Shown here piece after piece: positions 33,970 through 45,250 of a DNA stretch of 64,000 bases. The position numbers were made by a program, and so were the translations under genes. Under the pieces are notes generated by a model that had not been told where the DNA came from, did not search any database, and saw only the letters and a program-made list of their open reading frames with translations. The DNA is from Rhabdophis nuchalis (taxonomy: Eukaryota > Chordata > Lepidosauria > Squamata > Natricidae), in NCBI GenBank assembly GCA_039707465.1, contig CM077646.1:79074715-79138714 (forward strand), written 5' to 3'. Numbering within the stretch: position 1 is the first letter of the stretch; each line of letters opens with the position of its first letter.

Positions 33970-34155
33970 AGCACTTAGACTTATATACCACTTCATAGTG
34001 CTTTTGTAGCCCACTCTAGGTGGTTTACAGTGTCAGCCTGTTGCCCCCAACAATCTGGGTCCTCATTTTACTGACCCCAGAAGAATGGAAGGTTGAGTCA
34101 ACCTTGATGTACATTGATATATTGAGTGTGGGGTCAGGTGATTCTTCATCTGCTA
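33970..34155 (-). mobile_element. tRNA-derived SINE, truncated
   Basis: Minus-strand relative of 8905-9150. Plus strand shows TAGCACTTAGACTTATATAC at the 3' end, CAACAATCTGGGTCCTCATT and GGAAGGTTGAGTCAACC. The tRNA head is missing. Confidence 0.7.
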
Positions 34156-36612
34156 ACTCCTGTCAGTTCAACCTGCTAAATATGGACCATTAAAAATAAC
34201 TTAGCCTATTGCAAAATGTCCCAAAAATTTTTTGAGTTCCCTTTAAAATACGAAGTTATACAAACTGCAATCTGAGTGTTTTACTGGAGCTGTTTGAGCA
34301 AAGACTGAAGCTGCATCAGTAATAAATTTCTACATCTGCATTCCTCGCTTACTGTTTTCTTAATGACGTTTTTCATTTCCCTTGTTGCTGTTTCATTCTT
34401 TTGGCTCATTCATTCTCTCTTCACCTCAGTTCCCCCACCTTCCCGATTTCCACAAGTTTTATTCTACTGTACACGGTTGCTTAGCAACATGTTTCTCTCT
34501 TCTGTAGTTTACTTAAGAGAAATAGATCAAAGACACCCACAGTTTTTACTTATTTTATAAATGAACTTGAAGAGATATCTTCCAAATGTCTATGGGGCTT
34601 GCATGAGGAAAAGGGGGGGGGGGAGTGTTTCACCCCCAAGCTAAAATTTTGGAAAAAGTAAGATTCCTCCTTATCCAAAACTGCTTTAGTTATTATCATT
34701 GGATTATGTTTTCAAACACTTCTACAAAGTTTAAAAACATTAAGGTTTACTGAAGTAATAGCTGCTGTAGACTTTCAAGAACACTTTAAGAATGGATGTA
34801 ATGTTCTTAGCATATTCATAGATGGTTGACCTCTGCTTGCATTCAACAGAAGACTGAGTATAGGCTAGAAGTCATTTTAATTATTGCTTTCATTCAAAAA
34901 AGGAGATAACAGAAAAGGAGACATGTTTATATTAGAGGTAGGGTACTGCATTTCTGAATATTCTCTCAATCATCATCATTGCTATTAAGTAAAATGCTTT
35001 GCAGAACATATTTTGAATCTTTGTTTCTAATATGTATTTTTAATGCGGAGTTATTGCTTACCTTTTTATAAAGTGAGCTTCCAGTGAATGATTAGATCTC
35101 AATCTAATCTATAATCCAGTAGCCCACATACAATGTTAAACCACCCAGTAGAAATTACACATGTAATTGTGTAATGGTATGTGAGAAAAACCTTGGGAGA
35201 CAGGGTGAAGAGATGCTGCCTAGGGAATGGTCAGATAAGTGACAGCATAGCCCTAGATGGGACAAGAGGCACAGAAGGGACCCTCCCTAGTTTCTCAGGG
35301 TGTAAAGGAGAAGGCAAGAGAACTGTAGCTTCAGACTTACAGATTCTGTTAATGTAGATTATTACCTCTTGGGCATATAAGTGTGGTTTGTTATTTAAAG
35401 AATGAGTTACTCCTCACTGTGGCATCCATGGCTGGAATTCAAAATTCTATCTTCATTATCCTTTCCTTTTCCTTGATTTTAGAGATATATCTTTCTCCCA
35501 AAATAAGATTGAAAAGAGTAAGTGATTTGCCCCCAGTTCATCTAACTGTTTCCATGAAAACATCTTATTTTTGTTTCATATTCTATTTTTGATACCGACT
35601 TGCGATCAGAACTTGGTTTTATTTGTTCAGTTGTGTGCCAAAGGCCACATACAAGAATTCAGACTACTCTTAATTCTTCATCTCAGCTTTTTTTCCCTGG
35701 AAGTGCATAGCTAACAATTTCTCATTCTGTCTAAGAGCCAAAGTGCTTTCATTCTTCCAAAATTCAAAAGGAAATGGTTATTCATTCTACAGAGATTGCT
35801 TTGGATTGGGTTGCTCCGGGCTGCAGATGTGTGCTGAGAGCCAAATCTTTGCAATCTTGGATGCCTGCAACCCTGAGGACAGAGTGGGCCCTGTTTGGAT
35901 AGCTAGAAAGATTCCTGGGGAAGATTCTTACTCTCATGCGGTGGACATCTCTGGCTAATAACTTTCACCATCTGCAAGAGGAAAATAAGTTTTTTTCAGG
36001 ATATCGATCAGTCCCAATCCAGGATTCTTTACCTGTCTTCCTATGTTTTTCACTCTACAAACACCATCCGCCATTGAAATGGAGAATATATTGTCTGCTT
36101 CTCTCTTGCAGCTTCTCTGTAGTCAAAGTGGTGAACATTGCTCTTTTTTTACTTCTTGTTTTGAATCTGCCCCATTTTAGATTATCACATTTGACAAATT
36201 GTGGAGACCTTTCCTTATATTACTTCCTCAGCTGATCCCTTTCCTTCCTTCCTTGATCCTAGTCTTCTACCCTCTTTCTCTTTCTATATTATCCAGTATA
36301 GTTTTCCAGATTTTTAAAATACCCTGTTCTGTGCCCTTTTTAGAAGAAACCTGTTCAGGATCTGTTTTTGGCTTTGTTACTGGCCTGTGACTCTGCTTCC
36401 CTTTTTGTCTAAAATTCTTAAGAGAGTTGCCCTCTTTTGGTGAGTCTTCTGAAAGCCTGGTAAATCTGAATCAATCAGGATTTTGGACACTTAAATAAGA
36501 TGCCAAGATATGCTGGCAATGGTGTTGCCCTTTTTGAATCTGAAAGCAACATGCCTTTAAAAAAACACCAAACACTAAATTCTCATTTTTATGGTGTAAT
36601 TTAGTGTAACAA
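34156..36612. other. Intergenic, no gene seen
   Basis: No exon or repeat terminus supported. A G-run occurs at about 34612-34623. Candidate short frames at 35743-36390 lack recognisable domains. Confidence 0.5.
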
Positions 36613-36613
36613 G

Positions 36614-36615
<2 letters not shown>

Positions 36616-36692
<77 letters not shown>

Positions 36693-36772
36693 TTTATTAT
36701 TTTTATTATTATTATTATTTTTTATTATTATTTTTATTTTTATTTTTATTTTTATTTTTATTTTTATTTTTA

Positions 36773-36852
<80 letters not shown>
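36616..36852. repeat. (AAT)n/(ATT)n/(TTTTTA)n compound microsatellite
   Basis: About 35 bp of AAT units, then ATT units, a TTTTTA-type block (36720-36780) and a further 75 bp of ATT units. The switch from AAT to ATT near 36651 makes a perfect inverted repeat able to form a hairpin. It abuts the 3' end of an L2 LINE on the minus strand. Confidence 0.95.
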
Positions 36853-37312
36853 TATGGACCGCTCTCTCCCCCCGAAGGGACTCGAGACGGTGCACAGGGG
36901 ATTTAAAAATACATATATAAAAACACAAGCATAAATACAATTTAAAAACGAATTAAACTTAACCCTGCGCTAAAATCCCAGACCAACTAAAATTAGACCC
37001 CTAAAAAACCCTAACAGAGCAATTCAGTTACCCCAAGCCGGTCAGGCAGAAAAAATGAGTTTTTAATTTTTGACGGAAGGAGCGGAGGTCCGTGGTTGTT
37101 CTAATTTTGGGGGGAAGGTCGTTCCAGAGGGTCGGGCCTGCCACAGAGAAGGCCCTTCCCCTGGGCGTCGCCCGCTGGCATAGCCTAGTGGACGGCACCT
37201 GGAGAAGTCCCTCTCTGTGGGAACGAATTGGCCGCAGGGATGTATGGGGCAGGATGCGATCCCGCAGATAGCTAGGTTCTATCTGATATTCGGAGTCCCC
37301 AGCATGACCCAA
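36853..37312 (-). mobile_element. L2-type LINE, 3' fragment
   Basis: The minus-strand frame 37028-37312 gives the C-terminal L2 blocks SYLRDRILPHTSLRPIRSHR, REGLLQVPSTRLCQRATPRG and WNDLPPKIRTTTDLRSFRQK. The 3' UTR (plus-strand CTCTCTCCCCCCGAAGGGAC) runs into the microsatellite. 5'-truncated near 37312. Confidence 0.82.
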
Positions 37313-39084
37313 GATAAGTCACCATCTGCCTCATTTTTTTCTTGCATGCACTATTTGTTGGTAGGCTCACATACCAAAATGTTTCCTTCTGCGTACAATG
37401 GGGTAATCAGTACAATTTTTTCAAATGTTTAAAAGGCTCATTTCCCACAAAATGCTCGCGACACACATAGAACCCTGTAATTCTGAGGTAGCGATATGAC
37501 ACACTGGACTATTCAATATTGTCTAGATATAGTCTTTGGGCATCATATCCTTGTTTGCTGTGAATTTTTGTCTTCTTGTTCTTTTGCAGTATTGCATGAT
37601 GGATCTCAGTCACAGGAATTTCCTGTGGTGGATCTCAGTCACAGGAATTTCTTACAGTGGTGTCTGCCAGATGTTAGTCTTGGATCTGGTTCATTTATTT
37701 GTTTATTCTTGATATATTTCCCTTTATATGGTGCCCTGATCCACTATCAGGGCTTTCAATATTATTATTAAACTGATGATACTCACGTCCATTGATCTTC
37801 TGTGGCTCTTCATGGTCAATTGTGTGATTGAATGCCTTCTTCTTGGACCATTGCTTTAAATTAGAAGTAGACAAGAATTATCCAGACTGAACTATATTCA
37901 GTCTGCTCATCTTTCCTATCCTCAGCTGAGATTCCTGCCATTTGTCTGCAGTCTCTCAGACTGCTCATTTTCACTGCCTATTTATTGATTTTTAGGTTCG
38001 TCAAATGTTAACTTCCTGATGGAGTATTATTGGTCCTTATCATGGTTCTCTTATGTCTAGATTACCGCTTAAGTCTTCCAGTGGGTGTTTCAGTTAGTTC
38101 AAAATAGTTCTATTTGCATGTTATTCTCATGTGGCCTGGATTTATCACTGACTCCCCATTCAATCCAGGGCTTTGTTCAAATCATAGCTGCTTGTTTAAA
38201 GGCCTCTGATCACAAGGTTTGCAGTGCTGTTACAACTTTCATTTATTTTCCCCTACAATCCACTTTTAATATTACTCTGAGCAGTGCCTTCCTTGGATTC
38301 CTTGCCCCAGGGTCAAAATTTCCAGGGTTCAGTCTCTAGGCCAGTATTTTTCAACCTCAGCCACTTTTAAGATGTCAACTCCCAGAATTTCCAATCAAAG
38401 GTCCACAGACCTTAGTGGCCAAATTTGAGAAACATTGCCTTAACTTTGAGATTCTGGAATTATCCCCCTTTCACTCTTTGTGAAAATTTGACCAGGCTAA
38501 AAGGATTTTAAAAATATTTTATTTAAATAGCAAATTAATGTAAGGTCTGCTTTCTCCACCATAATCTTTATAATATACTGGTAATATCTTTTAAAAATTA
38601 TTATTCTTAATTTTTAACATATTATTGCACTGGTTGTTTTAGTGTTTACTGTTATTTACTGGGCGAGGTGATAATTTTATTTATATTTATTGGGGGAATG
38701 TTGTTGTTTCATACCACTTCTTGGTAAAAGTGTGTAATTGTTATTTCTGTTATTATTACAGGATTTTCTTGAACCATTTGAAACATTGAACTACCTAATC
38801 TAATTGGTAATTAATTATTTTAAAACACAAATTGATGGTTTAAATCTGCACTTAAAAATTCCTAAACCAAGATCAATTGAATCAATCAAGGGAGTGAATA
38901 TTTCTGGCATTCACCATTATTAGGTAGAAACAGAAGAGCATCATGGTCCTATAAAACTAGAAAATAAAAATGTGTTTAATAAATGTGATCAAATAAAAAG
39001 TACATTTGATGAGTTCATAATTAAAACATCCTTACTACAATTCGATACTTTATTTCATTGGAGATTTTTAAAGAACTGCTTGGG
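37313..39084. other. Intergenic, with a possible decayed hAT at 38342-38436
   Basis: No gene seen. At 38342 CAGTATTTTTCAACCTCAGC is matched at 38424-38436 by TTGAGAAACATTG, giving a 95-bp hAT-like miniature element with poor agreement of the 8-bp flanks (CTCTAGGC and CCTTAACT). A direct repeat TGGATCTCAGTCACAGGAAT occurs twice at about 37601 and 37630. Confidence 0.45.
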
Positions 39085-39500
39085 TATTATTATTATTATA
39101 GCTCATTGTAATCACTTAGATGTTTAAACTGGATTTCTGATTTTTATCCACCTCTCTACCTTTCCAAGGACCTGGGATAGGCATATGGTTGATGTTTGAT
39201 GGTGTTCCCAGGATGTAAGCTATTCCACATAAAGCTACCTTTTGACTGGAATTACTCAGGTGCTAATAGCCTTGATGGTATTTCTGTCATAGAGCTTGGA
39301 TTTTAAGATCTTCCTCACTCTTCTGATGTACTCACTATTAACTTTCTTCTTGCCTTCAGGGTGCTTGAGGTTCAAGAATCCACAGGTATATGTAGTGACC
39401 TTCTTCATCCAGACTTTTGATATTATTTCCATAGGCATCTTGATTCTTTCAGTTTTAACTATTTTCCCCCTGTTAATTTGTCCAATCCAAACTCCTTTGA
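39085..39500 (-). mobile_element. LINE fragment, possibly R4/Dong-like
   Basis: The minus-strand frame 39256-39438 encodes EYIRRVRKILKSKLYDRNTI followed by KAIST, which resembles the segment before the C-terminal region of R4/Dong-type reverse transcriptases. Blocks are shared with 26340-26620. A (TTA)n run near 39086 is the likely 3' tail. Clade assignment is tentative. Confidence 0.45.
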
Positions 39501-40093
39501 AATAATCTGGTTATATATGCAGACAGTGCTCAGCATCAATTATACTATTATTATTTTAATCTACCATTTCATATTTCAAACCCAGAGGAGAAAAGACACC
39601 CAGGAGATGATGCTAGTTTCCTGTTGTTTAACCTTATTTTCATAGGCAGAAGACAGATGAGAGCCTCATATATATTTACACAACCAAACCTGAGTAATTT
39701 CCTTCAAATCCAGAACATAAAATAACCTTTCCCTATAGGGGAAAACAAATAACCCCTCTAATGAAACCATACAGCAAGTAATAAATGAGCATTCAGAAAA
39801 GAAGATTGATTCTTATATGTGAGACAAAAGACACTCAGTGGCAGCATGTAGTTATTTACAGGCACCAGAAGCATATCAGCAGGTAAGTTTCTAAAGGCAA
39901 AGGAGGTGTTGCCTATCAAAAGTCGAAGTTCACTACCATCCAGTGCACTTGCTCAATAAGGGTGACTGTGGCTGTCAGGAAACTGGTCTGCTATTTTATA
40001 GTCTTCTTTATCTTGGGACATATGGTTCATTCTTGTTACATTGGCAGGGAAATAGTCGAATCTCAGTCAAAATATGTGTATTTTTTTCCCTTA
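39501..40093. other. Intergenic, no gene seen
   Basis: Unique-looking AT-rich DNA. Confidence 0.5.
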
Positions 40094-40330
40094 GAGATAG
40101 CACTTAGACTTATATACCTCTTCACAGTGCTTAGCCCTCTCTAAGCAGTTTACAGAATCAGCATATTGCCCTCAACAATCTGAATCCTCATTTTACCCAC
40201 CTCGGAAGGATGGAAGGCTGAGTCAATCTTGAGCCAGTGAGATTCAAACTGCTGAACTACAGTCAGCTAAGAGTCAGCAGAAGTAGTCTGCAGTACTGCA
40301 TTCTAACCACCATGCTACCGGGATCCCTTG
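40094..40330 (-). mobile_element. tRNA-derived SINE, nearly full length
   Basis: Minus-strand relative of 8905-9150. Plus strand runs from TAGCACTTAGACTTATATAC (3' end) through GGATGGAAGGCTGAGTCAAT to CTGCAGTACTGCATTCTAAC at the tRNA-like head. Confidence 0.75.
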
Positions 40331-40493
40331 CATAATACTAAACTCTTAAATATAATCTATTTCAAACACTTGTGTAACATCTATAACTCAGGTCTACCTA
40401 CAGGTTGTATTTGGTTGTTCAGAACTTTAGCTCTAGGATGCATAGATGGAAGGGAAACGTTGCCTAGTTTTGCATAATGCACCAGTTGCAGTC

Positions 40494-40800
<307 letters not shown>

Positions 40801-41048
40801 AAGTTGTGATGGAAGGCCATGATAGTGCCCAATGCTTTTATCACCATCCAGAAGAATGAGGCCTGCCTGAAGACAATTCAGAAGATATACTATAGTTAGT
40901 GGCAAAAGGCAACAGCCAGCATGCTGGCAGGTGAAAGCTACTGTAGCTATACAAAATTGGTGTTGTGGCGCAGCTTTGAATGCCAATAGATTTTTGTGTG
41001 TAACCAAAGGAGCTATTTTTAACTTTTAAAACCCTGCATACTTTAGCA

Positions 41049-41681
41049 CTGTGATGGCGAACCTATGGCATGTATGCCACAGGTGGCACGCAGAGCCATT
41101 TGTCAGGGCACGCAAGGCGCTGCCCTGTCAGCTGGCCAGAGCGCATGTGCGCACTAGCCAGCTGAATTTGCCCTTTTTTGAAGCCATTTTTCACCCTCCC
41201 AGGCTCCAGAGGCTTTATAGGAGCCTGGGGAGGGCGAAAAGATCCTCCCCCCCGCCCGGAGGCCTCCAGAGGCTTCATGAGCTTCCCTGAAACCTCTGGA
41301 GCGCTCAAAACGACGCTACGACCAAACCGGAAGTGACGTCCGATTTGCTTGGAGCATCGTTTTGAGTGGTCCGGAGGCTTCAGCGACCTTCAGGAGGCTT
41401 CCCTGAAGCCTCCGGACCGCTCAAAACGACGCTCCGGGGAGCCTGTTTTCACCCTCCCCAGGCTCCTATAAAGCCTCTGGAGCCTGGGGAGGGCAAAAAG
41501 CCTCTGGAGCCTGGGGAGGGCGAAAAGAGCATGCAAAAATGGAGGGAAAGCCTGTAGTGTACGCATGTGCACTGGGGGGGGGGTATCGCGCATTGTATTA
41601 TGGGTGCGGCACACCCACGCACGACCCGCTTGGGCTTCCCCCACTTATGGCACGTGAGTCAAAAAAGTTTCGCCATCACTG
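41049..41681. mobile_element. hAT-type miniature element, copy 4, with internal expansion
   Basis: Left end CTGTGATGGCGAACCTATGG, right end TTTCGCCATCACTG. Perfect 8-bp duplication CTTTAGCA at 41041-41048 and 41682-41689. At 633 bp it is the longest of the four family members. The interior carries direct and inverted copies of CTCAAAACGACGCT and GCCTCTGGAGCCTGGGGAGG, which explain the extra length and the spurious Pro/Arg-rich frames. Confidence 0.9.
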
Positions 41682-41689
41682 CTTTAGCA

Positions 41690-42354
41690 TGTAGGTGGTG
41701 TGAAATTCAAAAATTTTTACTACCGGTTCTGTGGGCATGACAGGGGAAGGATACTGCAAAATCTCAATTCCCACCCCACTCAAATCATTCTAGAATACAA
41801 TTCTAAATTATGTATACGATTCAGAATTGACTTAGATATTAACCTTTATATAAGCATAGTTCTTGCACCCACTGTATGTGTTTACAGGAAAATGTTATTT
41901 TCCTCCTAATACTTGGACACTATGTTGGAAAATAAGGCTACTTTGCATGAAGTCCGAAAGCATGATAACATTTTTAGATATCAGCTCTCGCTCAACTTTA
42001 TTCTGATATTATTGCACATTTCTACAATAAGATACAGATAGGAAAAAAGAAGTTACTTAAAAGACACAATAGCTGTTGGACTTAAACTGACTAAATGAGG
42101 AAATCAGTTGCATCTTTTTGAAGTAGACAGCACTTATGCATACAAGCATGTGGCCACTTCTTTTCACTGACCATTGGTAAATACAATTTTACTCATGCAA
42201 ATGGGAAGCATCCTATCATCACAAGCTTTCCCCTTTTAAAATGTGAATTCTCATAGTAAGAGAAAGCTCACTGGTGACTTGCTATATAATACATCTGTTA
42301 TCTCCTATTGTCAGAAGCCTCAAGGGATGAATGGAAAGCCTTTAAAGAGTAGAT
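41690..42354. other. Intergenic, with a hAT-like fragment near 41695
   Basis: GGTGTGAAATTCAAAAATTT and TACTACCGGTTCTGTG resemble the left end of the hAT at 15672, but no right end was found. Otherwise unique-looking. Confidence 0.5.
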
Positions 42355-42557
42355 CAATGGTGGGTTTCTGCAGGCTCGCACCTACTCGCGAGAGCCGGTT
42401 GGTGAAATTTAGAGAACCGGTGAGAGGGGGTTCCACCGGCGTACCTGGAAGTAAATCTGGCCCACCGCTGCCAGTGACCCAACGGGAAGGAAAGGAAAGG
42501 AAGGAAGAAAAGAAAGGAAAGGAAAGGAAAGGAAGGAAGGAAGGAAGGAAGGAAGGA

Positions 42558-42597
<40 letters not shown>

Positions 42598-42793
42598 AAT
42601 AAAGAAAGAATTTATCATCACAATTGAGTCCAAAATTTTGGTTGCTAAGCAAGAGCGTTGTTAAATGAGTTTCACCACATTTTAAAAGGTGGCCACTCCC
42701 ACCCTGTCACATGACTGATGACTGCCAAGCCACGCCCACAAAATAGGCCACACCTACAGAGTAGGTTGTAAAAAATTTTGAAACCCACCACTG
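42355..42793. mobile_element. hAT-type element with (GGAA)n/(GAAA)n expansion
   Basis: Left end CAATGGTGGGTTTCTGC, right end GAAACCCACCACTG. Perfect 8-bp duplication GAGTAGAT at 42347-42354 and 42794-42801. The interior holds a purine tract (42485-42610) and a block related to the dispersed repeat at 32680. The Phe-Leu-Ser repeat frames on the minus strand are microsatellite artefacts. Confidence 0.88.
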
Positions 42794-42820
42794 GAGTAGA
42801 TACAAATTATAGCAATGCCA

Positions 42821-42840
42821 ACACACACACACACACACAC
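42821..42840. repeat. (CA)n microsatellite
   Basis: Ten CA units. Confidence 0.95.
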
Positions 42841-43149
42841 GTCTTTTCTCCAATATGCAAATATTTGAAAAAGTTAGCTTCATATTAACAACTGTTTGTC
42901 ACTGTGAGGTGTGCCTTCTGTATTAGCCATTTTATTCATTTTATTTTACTCAATTTCTTCATTTTAAAAGAGTTTTATTGGTTTTAAAACATTTATGGGG
43001 AAAAGGTAAATGGGTACATAGAAAATTTTGGTAGCTCCCATGTTAGTAGTAGAAATCCCTCCAGATCTCACAGTTTTACAATTTTAAAAATAACATATAA
43101 AAGATAAGCATGTACAGAGTTCTTACTTTATATCAACCGTATCTTCAAT

Positions 43150-43860
43150 CATCTCTTATTTTATTTATTTTATTTTATTTTAATTCGATTTATATCCCGC
43201 CCTTCTCCACGAGGGACCCAGGGCGGCGCACAGGAATTTAAAAACATATAAAACAAAATATACAAAAGTTAAAAGCATATTAAATTAAACAATCCTATGC
43301 TAAAACCAAATTAAAACCCCAATTTAAAACTATCTAAAATAGCCCCAGCGGGAGGTTAGGCTAGGCTGGCTTGCTGAAAAAGATGTGTCTTTAGACACTG
43401 GCGGAAGAGGCGGAGGTCCGAGATAGTACGAAGTTCAGGAGGGAGGTCGTTCCAAAGGGCAGGGCCTGCCACAGAGAAGGCTCTTCCCCTGGGTGTCGCC
43501 AGACGGCATTGCCCGGCCGACGGCACCCTGAGAAGGCCCTCTCTGTGGGAGCAGATCGGCCGTAGGGATGTATGGGGCAGGAGACGGTCACGCATGTAAC
43601 TAGGCCCGAGTCATGGAGCGATTTAAAGATGGTCGTCAGAACCTTGAAGCACACCTGAAAGACCACAGTGCAGCTCGCGCAGGATAGGTGTTATATGGGA
43701 GTATCTCGGAGCTCCCGTTATTACCCGCGCGGCCGCATTCTGGACTAGCTGTAGCTTTCGAGTGCACCTCAAGGGAAGCCCCATGTAGAGAGTGTTGCAG
43801 TAGTTGAGCCGGGATGTCACGAGTGCGTGAGTGACTGTGCGAAGGGTCTTTCTTTGCCAC
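43150..43860 (-). mobile_element. L2-type LINE fragment nested in ORF1-only copy 3
   Basis: Minus-strand frames give RLNYCNTLYMGLPLRCTRKL and LQLVQNAAARVITGAPRYSH, then REGLLRVPSAGQCRLATPRG and WNDLPPELRTISDLRLFRQC. The 3' tail is TTTTA-rich (plus strand TTATTTTATTTATTTTATTT at 43158). Frames shift between the blocks, so it is inactive. Confidence 0.82.
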
Positions 43861-43901
43861 TTTCTACTATATCAACAATTACAATAATATTTCAAATACA
43901 A

Positions 43902-44863
43902 TTATTTTTGTGATCTGAGCCTTTTGGCTATTGCTTCCTCCTCTCTGCCCCCAGATGGAGTCATAGCCTCCCCCTTTCCCATGTCTTGTACACTGCTGCC
44001 TTTCCCCCCGCCTCCACTACCTTCGTCCTCTAGGAGAGAAGAATGTTTTTTAATAAAGGCTTCAGCCTCTTCCACTGTTTTAATTCTAATTCTGCTTCCC
44101 TCCCAGAAAATCAACATTTCCTCTGGTAATAACCATCTAAACCAAATTCCTCTATTGTATAGTTTCTTTGATAAGGAAGAATACTTCCTCCTTCTTTCTC
44201 TTATTTTTTTCGGGATTTGCTTTAGAATGATAATTTCTTTATCTTGATATTTTAGAGATCCCTCCCTTTGGGCCCCCAGCACCTCATTCCTCGTGGTCCT
44301 CCTGAGAAATTTAACATGTACCTCTCTTGGAACATTATGGATTCTAGCATATGCTGAGTTAATGCTATAAACCAGGTCCATATCCCACCACAGCTGTTTT
44401 TGTCTCTCTTAAGGTATTCTGCTAAAATTGTGCTCATAATATCTTTAAGATCTTCATTTTCTGTCTCTGGTAAGTTCTGGAACCTGAGGAAAAAAGACAT
44501 TCTTTCAAATTCTATTTTAGCCATAAGGTTTTCCAATTCTAAATTTCCCTTTCGGACCCCCTTAATCTCTTCCCCCATCCCAGCCGCTCCCTCCTCCAGT
44601 ACCGCAATTCTCTGTTTATTTTCTGTTATGTTATGTTGTACACCTCTGATTTTGTCTTTGAGATCTGCCAGCTCTCTCCTCAGTTCGTTTTGACGACTCA
44701 TAATTTCCTGAAACATTTGGTTAACAGATAATTCTTTTGAACTCTCTCCAGCCACTTCTTTTTTTAACAATGAAGTAATTTTCTGTTGTTGCATATTTGG
44801 ACTGGAAGTTGCTGAAGCAGGAGCCGATAATGACTTTCCCTTTGGTGGTTTCTTAGGTCCCAT
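43902..44863 (-). pseudogene. L1 ORF1p-like gene, frameshifted (copy 3)
   Basis: Starts MGPKKPPKGKSLSAPASATS, an N-terminal extension absent from copies 1 and 2 (about 80 residues longer before the RRM). Coiled coil ELRRELADLKDKIRGVQHNI and an RRM-like start FERMSFFLRFQNLPETENED are in one frame. The C-terminal part continues in another frame from about 44385 (INSAYARIHNVPREVHVKFL, IILKQIPKKIRERRRKYSSL, LPEEMLIFWEGSRIRI) to the stop at 43902 after AIAKRLRSQK. The frame change lies near 44385-44395. It is clearly homologous to the copy 1 and 2 proteins but from an older or different subfamily. Confidence 0.85.
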
Positions 44864-45250
44864 TGTCTAAGTTCAGAGATGATAAATCTTTTGCAGAGAA
44901 AAATGGTGTCAGTGGAGCAAGCGGCCGGACAGGTCCAAGGTGACAGGCAAGTCTGAGAGTAGAAAGTTAATTCTCCTTCACTGTTCCAAGATATAGAGGT
45001 ACTCCAAAAAGTAAAAAGTCAAATAATCAAAGTCCAGAAAGTCCACATAACAGAAGAGATCCAGAGCACCCTCAGGGAGGGAATTAAAAAAAAATACCAG
45101 AGATTTCCCAAAGGTGGTTTCAAAGGACAGACTTCATTTATAAGTACAAAAATGAGAACAAAGAGGAGCCATCTTAACTCCACCCTTTCGCAGGAAGAAG
45201 AGCAAAAGTTCCGATTTTTTAAAAAGCAGCTCAGCAAGCACCTCTTGCAA

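Larger units (their letters stand above)
42965..45250 (-). mobile_element. ORF1-only L1-like retroelement, copy 3 (diverged), with nested L2
   Basis: The 3' UTR (plus strand AAAAGAGTTTTATTGGTTTT at 42966) is homologous to that of copies 1 and 2 (AAAAAGTTTTATTGGTTTTA). A broken ORF1 lies at 43902-44863, with 5' UTR sequence to roughly 45250. An L2 fragment has inserted in the 3' UTR (43150-43860). Subtracting it leaves about 230 bp between the ORF1 stop and the tail, close to the 274 bp of copy 1, so ORF2 was already absent. No target duplication identified. Confidence 0.78.

Noticed and set aside
42243..42652. Lys/Arg- and Phe/Leu/Ser-repeat frames
   Set aside because: Products of the GGAA/GAAA tract within the hAT element at 42355-42793.
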